Shown: positions 44,201 through 53,221 of the stretch, one piece after another
Position numbering within the stretch: the stretch's first letter is position 1
How the letters are laid out: the number at the start of each line of letters is the position of its first letter
IMG/VR virus record: IMGVR_UViG_3300034101_004323
Location: 1-64,000 of that record
Reading direction: 5' to 3' (one strand)
DNA length: 64,000 bases
DNA from: a virus
Position numbers and translations under genes: made by a program
Notes under the pieces: generated by a model
What the model saw: the letters and a program-made list of their open reading frames with translations, nothing else
Databases searched by the model: none
Told to the model about the DNA's origin: nothing

Positions 44201-45430
44201 ATCTCTAGTTGTGACCAAACCATGAGAGTATGTATATTGATTATTAGTCATATAATCAGTAGATAATATATTTAATTTTTCGGTTATGCTTAATAATACA
44301 TCTTGTATTAATTTAATTTCATCATAAACAGATTTTGGTTTGCTGTTGATATATTTTAAAACATGAGATGCAGTATCGGGATTTCTCAGTATAGATACTG
44401 TTGTTCTATCTAATAGTGGATAAGTAGATAATATATGACATAGTTTTTTAAATAATTTTGATTGCAGAGGAGAAAAATTTGGTTGTGGTATACCACCATT
44501 AATATTTCTAGTATTATTATTCCATGATAATGTATGATATACCTCTCTATAAATATTGGATAATGTTGGAGATATATAAGAAGATGAACACATATAATCT
44601 TGAGAACTAGCATCTTTCATTTGCGGAGATTTGAAATAGCTATATGTATCGCCATCTGGTATCCATAAACATAATTCTGGAGTCTCTTCAATAATACGAC
44701 TAGTTGGGTTTATTACAAATTTTATATTTTCTTTTTTAAGTTTTTTATCAGAATTAAGCATATCATCAATTTTAATATATTTATATTGAGCAGATGGCAA
44801 AAAAGTATCATACTGTAGATTCTTTATAATGCTATTTATTTCTGATATTAAAAAAGTTTCAGAATCATATTTAATTAATGGTATATCTTGAATATTTATG
44901 TTTTGATTATTTATTTTTACAGAAGCTGGACCAGAAGATAAGCGTACTGTGCTTCCTATAGGAATTTCTTCTATTGATAAAGGCTTATTGACAATTGAAT
45001 TATATTTAAACCAAAACATCAATCCATAGACCGGATAAAAGGGGCACAGGTCCGGAGTTATTATCCAATCAGTAGACATATATGGAGATTCATTTATTTC
45101 CCAATTATGAAATTTTGGATCAAAAATATCAATCGCATTTTGTATTCCTAAGTTATCACTAAGAGTGGTTGTTCCTTTATACAATGTCATATCATTAATA
45201 CGACTATTAAATAAATTAACAAAAACAGGATACCAAACATCTGATTTTGTTTTATATATATTATTTTTAATAAAGTTTATTGTATTTACTAGATAAACCT
45301 CACTTGTAGATTCCTTATTAGATAAATCAGGATTACTATAAATTATTTTATCGCCATTACTAGAATCAAATTTATACGAATATAAATCGTCTAAAAAAGA
45401 CTTATCATAAATGACACAATTTTTATTCAT
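38249..45430 (-). CDS. Giant virion (tail/baseplate) structural protein, about 2393 aa
   Basis: This is an extremely long single frame with no stop in 7.2 kb. It is rich in Asn, Ser, Asp, Ile and Tyr. Around residues 575-650 it has an Ig/PKD-like unit (VLWRKISGPDCLRFLDPKQP and SPGKYILEVRVRTSFGIIYDTVTIYANG). Other stretches read as repeated beta-domains with helical linkers (around residues 1610-1800: LKDRFNKLKELKKLQFGID). No enzyme signature is visible. It likely forms part of the baseplate or an elongated tail appendage. ATG 45430 is used, as AGGA lies 8 bases upstream; TTG 45433 would add one residue. The end overlaps the next gene by up to 35 bases. Confidence 0.7.
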   Translation of the reverse strand: MNKNCVIYDKSFLDDLYSYKFDSSNGDKIIYSNPDLSNKESTSEVYLVNTINFIKNNIYKTKSDVWYPVFVNLFNSRINDMTLYKGTTTLSDNLGIQNAIDIFDPKFHNWEINESPYMSTDWIITPDLCPFYPVYGLMFWFKYNSIVNKPLSIEEIPIGSTVRLSSGPASVKINNQNINIQDIPLIKYDSETFLISEINSIIKNLQYDTFLPSAQYKYIKIDDMLNSDKKLKKENIKFVINPTSRIIEETPELCLWIPDGDTYSYFKSPQMKDASSQDYMCSSSYISPTLSNIYREVYHTLSWNNNTRNINGGIPQPNFSPLQSKLFKKLCHILSTYPLLDRTTVSILRNPDTASHVLKYINSKPKSVYDEIKLIQDVLLSITEKLNILSTDYMTNNQYTYSHGLVTTRDDLFNRLIFKYGSKLILENESELKYKPGLVNGPHVKINQEMTSRCSKGLQNTTVYNNMSISSGPFLISTEFSAASTKLKLNNKLKRNESFMIPLWDIEKSKFKNVRIPVTAGPDIDIDFGNQDVESLKEIEYSFETAAIDYNAKYDTSIIGSEQPDVLWRKISGPDCLRFLDPKQPSVRYETSTDESPTVFIKSPGKYILEVRVRTSFGIIYDTVTIYANGKIIDTGKVIVSYSRKEQKERLRPASVQYIQAKNNLSIMVPNIRECYIGKQGVFWPSYTDCSVKVPQGLANPDAPPGPGNSLPPAVIPLGNNYHKFSMPMTSDKDGKKAIVHGNVDFSIDYNCNNTTIELNRIILTNLNSHETDQSKNAPPFSSNPADAALFGPEYNGCESLYEGILDNRGFIVDGGSDAGGFIFMDPSDNDKMVNISAPDGLKTKRFAVKSYGGFSKQQLSQLGIDIPFHPAVNSYLPEITASNDFFSGPKNEKDGKVTQLCHDTELPLNSSIEFSKGCFHPFHGWIGSNSPAYLRFKNLSSVVNFDPYNRAVQIFKGPGLYDLKNDFEDGKSKIYKSSITLSVDPEAYDPVGEEENKNPEIVDQREVSDHIDNYGYRSVGGNIDLKMLNYNDEFKIDFPIIDDAPVSSDNYCSDITVEESNYSSSYIFTRPGSFIPFKDRESTKRLRWRRQGGGSISNIEVKLNFLNYVNPKNLVVWLEIDSCGLAADRLNPPSSEEGEGERKSPPPKDPWFKGSYYDKYRDFGLLPEEEDDGFGKSNKHIKQYISSLWNMNDNIPLDTSKTLENFSGDPKIPRSSTYRIYLLNQDHIENYEYNINIKFSDLLDLFNNSSNNNIDSTLYINNNISDKINNTIDLAPTLSAAGYDDGQVSAYKKIMIENKLLNNSHRFQKIAGMPIFSQSPSAVNKAGNSSETTFRLCVAVVDESDPFEPYDRILSTQELIGYNACVTKNRSNLVENSLCNWELIIHRTDNSNGFIPGDSLGNIKYEDDNPSIPGYSFIADLTDKLHLLPPSVINAPNLYTIDGRLCRYSKESLNVPKFSQPLPFVIFPLILMLPPSILGAVAALPGVEMAMNEQTRQIANYLHSLRQERQKDIFNRAWYVPNYDKYPVGSSDKILLSVSKDNELFYKTEASIFRYNNSVIMKKHKHQFYKLHYNSYLRDLSIFKINLINEDNFIKIIYNSYIKSLYMNDTETGVSPFDSDSMLEEDSRLSAKATLTKDEETKLNKIKTNIKNIRGKLEQSDIYQEFGNKDRKQVRIISGERTINNFKDLFYSDSYIKHNNIFNLSKSDNDFDTLITEKRLYVMDGLRPYYFFQDNHDIVILTEKKPADIDNIKMDKLKDRFNKLKELKKLQFGIDEDELKNLENEIFLMSYDIKNNYITNIGYVFDSGTYKTIVIFRDSPTGNIISVSPEKSKRILILDNKTSIDGKSTLPLNFWSLNNHSSDHDIHSSQDIKESAWGVSNYGYGSNITTRYMLSQPDINSKIIPLIDRIHYNKNSTIDYNSFSSELYYAHQTQPVTNGTTAGCAFIYTLDNMNNNINKYDNKLYADNNLKVLADPFLSNIDNSVYENKSYGYMTEIDVLFNENDLLSDRGTISFDKDISPVKIIKIDKDSKIKKSDLRDRLNKLNDLIKNKIKESKNLSKKYFLDFDKPVSEKEAAAQDLQILYSEQNNIQYYLDNIAPSENMSSIPNISININKNDDESLIITEKENNNLYWINIDPEQGCSIDKDRTIKILKKVQFVCLQYNDMKSLNADSVCLDTTVPDIISGDDESLRNIGTDQTYELSKKIIEDTKAKYPNLKWPENNDINYVVERTFFLNFHGSERAQGITATYSYICPIGPSQPDVEPDGNVKNKIYNIFNLDDIEKLHVDFKRIPRLLRNKDTQFDMYEPNDVGALSKSIYPAPGGPIDGSFRIWKCIDSKTGQYVQPYSPYYYWLNEMLFRTYFGSVDGLEYQGRETVQSKDEGYWIPYDFN

Positions 45431-45433
45431 CAA

Positions 45434-48400
45434 TTAATTCCTACCTATAAGAATCCATTTTCCATTTTCAAACATAAACATTCCTGTATTCTTTGCTCCC
45501 GATATAGTAAAATTAAATCTAGTATTGTCAAATATTATAGGTATCCTTGGCGCATTTTCGGGTCTTCTTGATCCTTGTATATATGTTAATGATACTATTG
45601 CGCTATTATTTCCTGTAATTTGACCAAAAACAATAAAAGACTGCTTTGATACAGGCTCATAGAATCCTGAATTTGAATTATATCTGCATAATAATTTTGA
45701 TCCTCTTGGCGCTGTATATCCACTCTTATCTTTAACATAAATCAATCTTCTTATACCATAATCCATTGGCTGAACAGAATATTCTGCATCATCAATAAAA
45801 GCTCTTGTTGGATAGGTTTCAAATCCACCATCTGGTAAAATCATATCTTCTTCTAAAGTAATATATATCATCTTATATGGACATTTATTTTTAGCATTAG
45901 CTTTACCAATAAATGTATTTAATAAAGATATATCAGTCCCGCTAGCTACAACATATGGCGGAAGAATTTCTCCGTCACATCCTCCTCCACCACTAGCGGA
46001 CCATACTTTTCTATCATTATCCCATCTTACGTCTATAGGACCAACTGGCCACAGATCAGATCTTTCGGCCCAATTAAGATGAAAATATTTACTTTTTGTT
46101 TTAATCCATTCATTTCCTTCTTTTTTATAACCTTTTCCTATAATGTCTCCCAATAGTTTTCCCTTAGACGGAATAAATTCCCCATCCTTAGTATAGTCAT
46201 TTTGACCAGATGCATTTAATAGGAATCTCTTTGGTCTACCATATTTATCTATCTCAAGTGGTTCATCAGCAGCATTAGGAACAGGATATCCATCAGTATC
46301 ATATCCCCATCCGTGCATCATTAATGGTCCTCTTAATCCAAAAAATCTTTGATTTAATAGAATATTCTCATTAGTATTATATTTATATGTTAAATCGATA
46401 TCATAATAATCTTTATTTACAGCATTACTTAGGTTCATAACCTTCATTAATTCACTACTCTCTAGACCAGCTTGGGTTTCTCCTGATGGAACTTGTTGAA
46501 CAGCAAATTGACCAGTTATTGGATCGTATAAGCTTTGTATGTTTCTTGCAAGATCTAAACTTTCAAAATCTACAGGAGCATGTTCTGATCTTCCTATAAC
46601 AGATATGCTGTGTCTTGATCTTTCTCCGCTAGCAGACGGTTGAGAATTAGGATTTTTAAATTCTCCATGTGGCATAACAATCGGATTTAATGATAAGATA
46701 TTAATTTCTTGCGGCTGATCAGTATCTTCTCCAGATGGAAATACCAATTTTGATTTTGAACATAGTGGGCATGGGTAGTCTACTTCTTCTGCAATTTTAG
46801 AACCAGACGGAACAACTGAAATCTTATAATATCCTAATCCAGCACATTGTGGACAAATAATATTTTTTTTCTTTAATTCGTCAGTTATACATCTTGAGGA
46901 TAGAGAATATGTACTACCAAATAAAGTCGGATAGAATGATATTGGAGAGAAAAATCCATCCATACTCATGACTGCTTTGGAATCATACTCTTTGCTAAGT
47001 TCTGATAAAATTTCACTAGGCATATAAAGAGCGGTTCTTGTATTATGTCTTCTGAGTTCTCCTGATCCACCAGGATCTTTAGAAACAATATCTGTTTCCG
47101 GTATATAATGCATAGCCCTTCCTATAAAAACCTCGCCAGGACTTCTTCCATAAATTTTTGATTCAAAAGAAGATAAAGAGCTACCAGATCTTGTATTTGA
47201 AGAATTCTCCATAATTTTATTAATTTGATTTGATATTTTTTGTTCAAATTTTGATTGAGCATCACTTAATTTTTTTAACAGAGATATTCTAGATGTTGAG
47301 AATTGTTTAATTCTCTCTGCATTTTCTTTACTATATATACCTAATTTTTGTGAATATGTTCTAAAGCTATAATTTGTAGACACACCATTGGTAGAAGCAT
47401 AAGTAGAAATATTGCTTAATGTTAACCCCATATAATTATCTATATAGTTTTTTTGTAAAGAAACACAATTGAATCCATAGACTTTAGAAATTAAAGAAGC
47501 ATGAACATCATTATCTGTTACTCCCAAAACCATGCCTCCGCCAAGACCAAATAAAGGTGGTCCGTAAACAGACACTTGACCATTTTCCAATATTGGCTGA
47601 TAAGATAATTCAGAAGACATTGTATTTAGAACTAGTAAATCTAAAAATGATGTTCCTCCTGTTTGCCAAGGAACAAATTCCTCTCTTTTCTCCACCTTAG
47701 TGTCTCCTATTAACTGCTCGACAGCATTCGAAGAATCTATGATTCCAGGAAATACATTTGCTTGATTAGCTAAGCTCGGATAATTAGTCCATGGCCCATA
47801 ACAATATAAATTAGATTTTAATGGAATACCAGCAAATAGAGGATGAGCCATTTTTGCGCTAATCATTTCGTGTTTACTTGATTGGTTTGAAGTATCTCCT
47901 TCAGAAACTAAAAATCCATTGTCTAATATTGGTATACAATATGACAGTAAAACCTTTTTTAAATCAGCTGTTAATAATTTTTTCTTTTCTAATATAGCTA
48001 AATCCTCTATAGCTACATTAGCTATAACAGTTAAATTTGGATCTTTTGTATAAGAATAGCTACTACCCATCAATTCAATTCCTGGAGAATCTATTATAGC
48101 TCTGGGTCCAATTAAACTTGATGGATCAAAAAACGCAATATCGTCACAAGATGTGGTAATATATACTTTTCTTGATGGAGCAGAAAAGACTGATCGTTTA
48201 ACTTTATCATTACCGGATGATTGTTGTTGTTGTGATACTCCGCTAGATAATACTCCGGTTCTACCAAAAGGATCTTTTCTAACGTCAAACGTGTCTATCA
48301 ATAAATAATCTTGTCCAATTGAAGCTAAATTAATTGATGGAATAATTTTCTTTTCACAATTAATAGACGATCCTATTCTATTAGCCCATGCTTGATCGTA

Positions 48401-51319
48401 TTCTCTAAGTTGTTTTCTCTCTGATATCTTATCAGGTACATCATTTTGTCTAATAAGATTTCTATTATATCTAGCTTTTAATTGTTGAGCTTTAATCTCA
48501 TCACTCTGCTCGCACCACTTCTTTGACGCATCATCATAATTATACGATGCATTATATCCTAGTATAGGCTTAATTAATCCTTTATCATCTATTAGTCTAT
48601 AATAAGCAGGGCCGCCGACCATAATACAATCATCAATACTATTACCATACTCTTCCCATGCTCCATCTGCTAATTCTTTATCAAAAAAGATCTTTCCACT
48701 ACCCTGATAAACTGCAATACCTCCAGCAGATGATGGTATTTGAATATTTGAGTAAGCCTTATCTCTATATGCCATTAATCCTGGTAATCTTACCAAATAT
48801 TTTTTACCATAATATTTATCTCCGATACTTTTAATAAATTCAACCAAAATACGTAAATCATTCATAAATTCATAGCTTAATGTTAAACCAAAATTAATAT
48901 CTGTTTTTCTTTTTTCAGGATTTGGGGTGTTTGATCTTTGTTTAGCTTCGCCAGAATAATTTGCTTTTCCTGGTGCGGCGTCCATTCCTGGACCCGTATT
49001 TGGGGAGTTAGAGCTAAATCCTGGCATTGGTAATACTGTTAACTTATCTAATTTCTTATAAAGATTCACCAACATAACAAATAAGTCTGGTTTTTCTGTT
49101 CTGTATTTTGCTAAGCAATATGCTAGATAAGAATCAAATCCTGCCATTGCTGCTCTAATTTCTGTTTCTGTTATTTTGAAAGCAAAATCATTCAAATAAG
49201 CAGATTTTTGAATGTTCTTTTTGTTTTCTATCTCTGGTAATTGACCGTTTGCAGGAGGATCTTCTTCTTGTTCAGTATTATTTGTTGATGAACCTAAGCC
49301 ACTGTCCGTATATGGTATATTTCCAGGAATTGCAGGATCAAGTGCGTATAAACTAGACATGGACCCCAAGGATAATACTGGTAATTCTCTTGTTGTCATA
49401 CTAACAACAAGTTGTCCTGTCCATGTGTCTAATGAAACCGGTCTAATATATCTAAAGATATTATTTGATGTTGTACTAATTTCTATTTGTTCGTTGTGTT
49501 TGTATCCGAAAAATGGACATATAGCATGATTTATTAATGGGGTATATCTATTTTTTGATGCTCTACTATTCTCACTATCTAATCCTCCGGTTCCAGATCC
49601 GTTGCTAGCAGGCGTAGATGAATCTGAAGCACTACTGGAACTAACAACTCCTTTAGGAGCAGAATACTTTGTTCCTCCTCCATAACTAAAAGAAGAAAAA
49701 TAATTTCCAACCCATGGAATTGGTTTTCCTCCAACATTTGAATCTGAAAATTCAGTATCTTCTTTATTAAAAATATCACCAGTAAAAGTTTGTCTAATTG
49801 TTTCATTTCCATCATATAATTCTGAATTAACTGCTCCTAATACTTGCTTATTTATTACAGTATTTTTTGTAGATAAAAAATTAGGAACTTTTACAGCAGA
49901 TGATTTATCATTAAATCTATTATAATCAACAAATTTCTTAATTATCGGATTAAATATATAATTTGTTTGAGAATATGCTAATAAATATGACTTGGCTTGA
50001 TATAACCTTTGTTGATTACCTCCTATGTACATAACCTTAGGCGAATACCTATTATGTTCTTTACCAAATGATGTGGTTGTTGTTCCTATTCCTTCATTTT
50101 CTATATTACTAACTAATGATGATACAGCGTTTGGTACTACTGGCAGTGTTCTATTAATAGTTTTAATTTTAATAACATTAATACCATTTTTTCTTAATAT
50201 TGTAGTATAAAAATCTCTACCTGTCTTTTCACAGGCCACCCTAATAAGATCAGCAATACTAATAGAAGAATCTGGAGCACTTACTCTGATATCCAAGGGT
50301 GGTCTTGGTATCTCTGATAAGTCTAAAGAGAATAATGATCTTGAGTTATTGTCCGATGCTAATGTTGGTGGGATTAATCCAAAGCTATAATCTCTAAAAT
50401 TTGCTACCTGTGGAGACGCAGAATTTGTTAGAACTGTAGGAGCTATAATTCTGCCAAAAGGAGAAAATGCTTTTTTGGTACCCAGATCAGAAACATTAGA
50501 TGTTGATGTTAAAACAGATAATGTATCTAAAACATAAGCTAAAGGAATACCATCCTCATTTTTTGCTGAAGCTCCAAAACCATATGACTCCAAGAATCCA
50601 TAAACATTAAAAACATTAGGGATATTACCATCTTTTATTTGTCCAGCATATTGGAGTCTGGTATCATCAACAACATTAACTGGTCCTCCAAAAGAACCAG
50701 CATATCTGGCAAAAACAGATCCGGCGTAATGATCCACAATAACTTTTGAATTTTGCAGCAAATCATCTGCGGAAGAAAGCGTAACAGTATATGATATTAC
50801 ATTTTGTCTATTACTTCTTTCCCAAGATGTTATAAAACCTCCAAATGAAAAATATCCAAATCTGAAATATGCTGGACATCCTATAATATTGTAACTATAA
50901 GTGGTTTGAGGATCATAATTACCATCAGGATCAATATTTGTTATATCTCCGATAAATCCAGGATCGCTACTAACCCAGTATTTTGAAACCAGATTATTAT
51001 TTCGTAAAGCATGATAAACCTTACCTGGGATTATTCGGTCTTTACTTTTTCCAAAAACATATGGAGAACTTGTCTCATCAATATAACAATTATCATCAAT
51101 ACAATCATAATAATGATTATCTGGAAATGCTGATGGATCTATATCAAATATATTATTTGCTCTACATGCGGATATGTCATTAACCAGTTCAATATTTAAA
51201 GTAGACGATGTTCCACCCCAACCCAGATTATTACTAAAGGAAACAATACTTGATCCTAAAAATAACTGTTGTCCTATAATACTAGATCCTTTTATATTTC
51301 TCAAACATGAATTTGGCAT
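45434..51319 (-). CDS. Large tail/baseplate protein with gpD-like region and embedded zinc motif, 1961 aa
   Basis: The N terminus has FSNNLGWGGTSSTLNIELVND, a start typical of large tail proteins of environmental phages, and SYTVTLSSADDLLQNSKVIVDHY. Near residues 355-390, ISIADLIRVACEKTGRDFYTTILRKNG resembles the tail-hub (gpD-like) fold region. Near 1485-1520, CPQCAGLGYYKI and, about 20 residues on, YPCPLCSKS form a DnaJ-type zinc-binding pair inside the structural protein, unusual. The rest is Ser/Asn/Pro-rich. It abuts the downstream gene (TAA then TTG/ATG) and is one base from the upstream gene, so it is in the same operon. Confidence 0.75.
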   Translation of the reverse strand: MPNSCLRNIKGSSIIGQQLFLGSSIVSFSNNLGWGGTSSTLNIELVNDISACRANNIFDIDPSAFPDNHYYDCIDDNCYIDETSSPYVFGKSKDRIIPGKVYHALRNNNLVSKYWVSSDPGFIGDITNIDPDGNYDPQTTYSYNIIGCPAYFRFGYFSFGGFITSWERSNRQNVISYTVTLSSADDLLQNSKVIVDHYAGSVFARYAGSFGGPVNVVDDTRLQYAGQIKDGNIPNVFNVYGFLESYGFGASAKNEDGIPLAYVLDTLSVLTSTSNVSDLGTKKAFSPFGRIIAPTVLTNSASPQVANFRDYSFGLIPPTLASDNNSRSLFSLDLSEIPRPPLDIRVSAPDSSISIADLIRVACEKTGRDFYTTILRKNGINVIKIKTINRTLPVVPNAVSSLVSNIENEGIGTTTTSFGKEHNRYSPKVMYIGGNQQRLYQAKSYLLAYSQTNYIFNPIIKKFVDYNRFNDKSSAVKVPNFLSTKNTVINKQVLGAVNSELYDGNETIRQTFTGDIFNKEDTEFSDSNVGGKPIPWVGNYFSSFSYGGGTKYSAPKGVVSSSSASDSSTPASNGSGTGGLDSENSRASKNRYTPLINHAICPFFGYKHNEQIEISTTSNNIFRYIRPVSLDTWTGQLVVSMTTRELPVLSLGSMSSLYALDPAIPGNIPYTDSGLGSSTNNTEQEEDPPANGQLPEIENKKNIQKSAYLNDFAFKITETEIRAAMAGFDSYLAYCLAKYRTEKPDLFVMLVNLYKKLDKLTVLPMPGFSSNSPNTGPGMDAAPGKANYSGEAKQRSNTPNPEKRKTDINFGLTLSYEFMNDLRILVEFIKSIGDKYYGKKYLVRLPGLMAYRDKAYSNIQIPSSAGGIAVYQGSGKIFFDKELADGAWEEYGNSIDDCIMVGGPAYYRLIDDKGLIKPILGYNASYNYDDASKKWCEQSDEIKAQQLKARYNRNLIRQNDVPDKISERKQLREYDQAWANRIGSSINCEKKIIPSINLASIGQDYLLIDTFDVRKDPFGRTGVLSSGVSQQQQSSGNDKVKRSVFSAPSRKVYITTSCDDIAFFDPSSLIGPRAIIDSPGIELMGSSYSYTKDPNLTVIANVAIEDLAILEKKKLLTADLKKVLLSYCIPILDNGFLVSEGDTSNQSSKHEMISAKMAHPLFAGIPLKSNLYCYGPWTNYPSLANQANVFPGIIDSSNAVEQLIGDTKVEKREEFVPWQTGGTSFLDLLVLNTMSSELSYQPILENGQVSVYGPPLFGLGGGMVLGVTDNDVHASLISKVYGFNCVSLQKNYIDNYMGLTLSNISTYASTNGVSTNYSFRTYSQKLGIYSKENAERIKQFSTSRISLLKKLSDAQSKFEQKISNQINKIMENSSNTRSGSSLSSFESKIYGRSPGEVFIGRAMHYIPETDIVSKDPGGSGELRRHNTRTALYMPSEILSELSKEYDSKAVMSMDGFFSPISFYPTLFGSTYSLSSRCITDELKKKNIICPQCAGLGYYKISVVPSGSKIAEEVDYPCPLCSKSKLVFPSGEDTDQPQEINILSLNPIVMPHGEFKNPNSQPSASGERSRHSISVIGRSEHAPVDFESLDLARNIQSLYDPITGQFAVQQVPSGETQAGLESSELMKVMNLSNAVNKDYYDIDLTYKYNTNENILLNQRFFGLRGPLMMHGWGYDTDGYPVPNAADEPLEIDKYGRPKRFLLNASGQNDYTKDGEFIPSKGKLLGDIIGKGYKKEGNEWIKTKSKYFHLNWAERSDLWPVGPIDVRWDNDRKVWSASGGGGCDGEILPPYVVASGTDISLLNTFIGKANAKNKCPYKMIYITLEEDMILPDGGFETYPTRAFIDDAEYSVQPMDYGIRRLIYVKDKSGYTAPRGSKLLCRYNSNSGFYEPVSKQSFIVFGQITGNNSAIVSLTYIQGSRRPENAPRIPIIFDNTRFNFTISGAKNTGMFMFENGKWILIGRN

Positions 51320-51320
51320 T

Positions 51321-53207
51321 TTAATGATCCATATGATTTCTATCTGTGGTACATTGTTGGAAGATCCATGTTACAGACCTAGAATATCTTCCCTGAGATG
51401 GAGTCCATGTCTCTGAGTCTGATTGAGTAAAAACAGTTCCATATGGTTGAGAAATAGAATTTTGAAATAAAGCATTTGTTCTATTGCCGAATGGTCTATG
51501 TCCTTCAATAATTAAGTCTATATTTTGCCATAATGGATTATCTGTGTATAAAGGACATGATGGATCTGTTTGTATGGATTCTCTTGGAGATGATGGTGGA
51601 ACGATAACAACTTCAACACTAATGCTCTTTCTTGCGGTAGTCTTACCGTTGGTGGTAATAATAGGACCTAATTGGCGTCCAATAACTTGGGTTTCTGTGG
51701 TATTATCGGCTGGAGAATCTATTGTAACACTGATATTTTCACTAAGAACACCATTCCAAATAGAAGATAACATATTTGTTTTGTTATTAAATTCATAACT
51801 ATAATTTATAGTTCCTCTATTAGGATCATGACTTTCTGATGTTGATGCAGGAACGACGTTAAGGGTATTTTCTCTTGAATAATTCGGGTGTGTGTTTTGT
51901 TGACTTGGATTAATATCATTATATTCTGTTGTTCTATCATAACTATTAATGCCTAATGAAGCTCTTCTATATAACATAGGCTTAACTTTTTGTAACCAAC
52001 CATCTCTAGCACTATCATATTTAGTTCTTTTGGGGGATATATTAGTTGCTACAGTAGTGTTTGATGGTTCTTTTCCATTATATTCTGAAAACTTTAAATT
52101 AATAGGATTATCTAATCCAGATCCTGTTGGCATAATTCCAGAAGTACCATCCATGATTTCTTTTGGCGTTTCTATCAAACCCTGTAACGATCCAGCAACT
52201 CTCACTGTTGTTACATATTCTTGAGAAGTTGATCTTTCTATATTGAATGTCTCTATATATCCAATTTTTTCGGGCATTGCTAACCAAGAATCATTAACTT
52301 CGTATGTTCCATTATATATATCTATACTGGTAGTTCTAGCATGATTATATAGATGAGTACCACTAGAATTAGGAAAATAAGGAGAAGAACCAGCAGAATT
52401 TACTCCGCCAAATGGTTTTTTTAGCTGTTTTTCTACCCATGATTTGGCATATAAGTATGACTTATTATTTTGGGCTATTGATTCATCTATTGATAAACAC
52501 TCTGTACCACTAGGAACAGGAATACCTCTTGCTGATAATCTTCTAGAAATTCTAAATTGAGGTATAGAAGTAATATCCACAGGAGAAGAATTCATTGTAC
52601 CAATACCATTCAATGCTCCTATCACTCCAAAAGATGGGCTAAATGCCCCGTATCCTGGTGGACTTTCTGGTTTAGATGAAACATTATATATGTTATTTAT
52701 AAATGAGATATCATCTTGTGGTTCTATTGTCCAGCTCTCACTTCTATCGCTAACATTATCTGATCCACTAACAGCAGTTAAAAATTCTAATCCAATAGCA
52801 TAATCAGCAGTTTGAGTCCAATTATTTTCGCTTTTATTTACACTTAAATTAGTAACTCTTATACCACTAATACTATACATTACATCATTATTACATTTGA
52901 TCTCAAATAATCCATTTGAACAACTGAATAAATCCTCCAGTTTTTTGATAGATAAAATTATACCACTAATACCAGTTGATCCATTAGTATCACTAACAGC
53001 TTTTGTTGTACTTACTATTTTTCCTGTTAAATCTATCTGGTTTGTTATAGTTTCAACTATATTATTTGAATTAGCATTAAATGTTTTTGATATATCTACC
53101 AGAGGTTCTGGACCAACAATAGATCCTATATTAATACCTCTATAATATACTTTAACTCCGCTAGAGGATAATGCTTGAGCACTAAATAATAAATCTTGAT
53201 TAAACAT
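51321..53207 (-). CDS. Tail structural protein, 628 aa
   Basis: This 628-aa protein is predicted all-beta at the N terminus (VKVYYRGINIGSIVGPEPLVDISKTF), with NSNNIVETITNQIDLTGKIV, an arrangement found in tail-completion and baseplate proteins. The middle has SWTIEPQDDISF, a linker rich in Pro/Ser, and FRISRRLSARGIPV, while the C-terminal part contains KTTARKSISVEVVIVPPSS and ends DSETWTPSQGRYSRSVTWIFQQ. No enzymatic motif. Its gene is immediately upstream of the 1961-aa gene. Role inferred from position in the tail operon. Confidence 0.6.
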   Translation of the reverse strand: MFNQDLLFSAQALSSSGVKVYYRGINIGSIVGPEPLVDISKTFNANSNNIVETITNQIDLTGKIVSTTKAVSDTNGSTGISGIILSIKKLEDLFSCSNGLFEIKCNNDVMYSISGIRVTNLSVNKSENNWTQTADYAIGLEFLTAVSGSDNVSDRSESWTIEPQDDISFINNIYNVSSKPESPPGYGAFSPSFGVIGALNGIGTMNSSPVDITSIPQFRISRRLSARGIPVPSGTECLSIDESIAQNNKSYLYAKSWVEKQLKKPFGGVNSAGSSPYFPNSSGTHLYNHARTTSIDIYNGTYEVNDSWLAMPEKIGYIETFNIERSTSQEYVTTVRVAGSLQGLIETPKEIMDGTSGIMPTGSGLDNPINLKFSEYNGKEPSNTTVATNISPKRTKYDSARDGWLQKVKPMLYRRASLGINSYDRTTEYNDINPSQQNTHPNYSRENTLNVVPASTSESHDPNRGTINYSYEFNNKTNMLSSIWNGVLSENISVTIDSPADNTTETQVIGRQLGPIITTNGKTTARKSISVEVVIVPPSSPRESIQTDPSCPLYTDNPLWQNIDLIIEGHRPFGNRTNALFQNSISQPYGTVFTQSDSETWTPSQGRYSRSVTWIFQQCTTDRNHMDH

Positions 53208-53221
53208 CCTTTATCCTTACA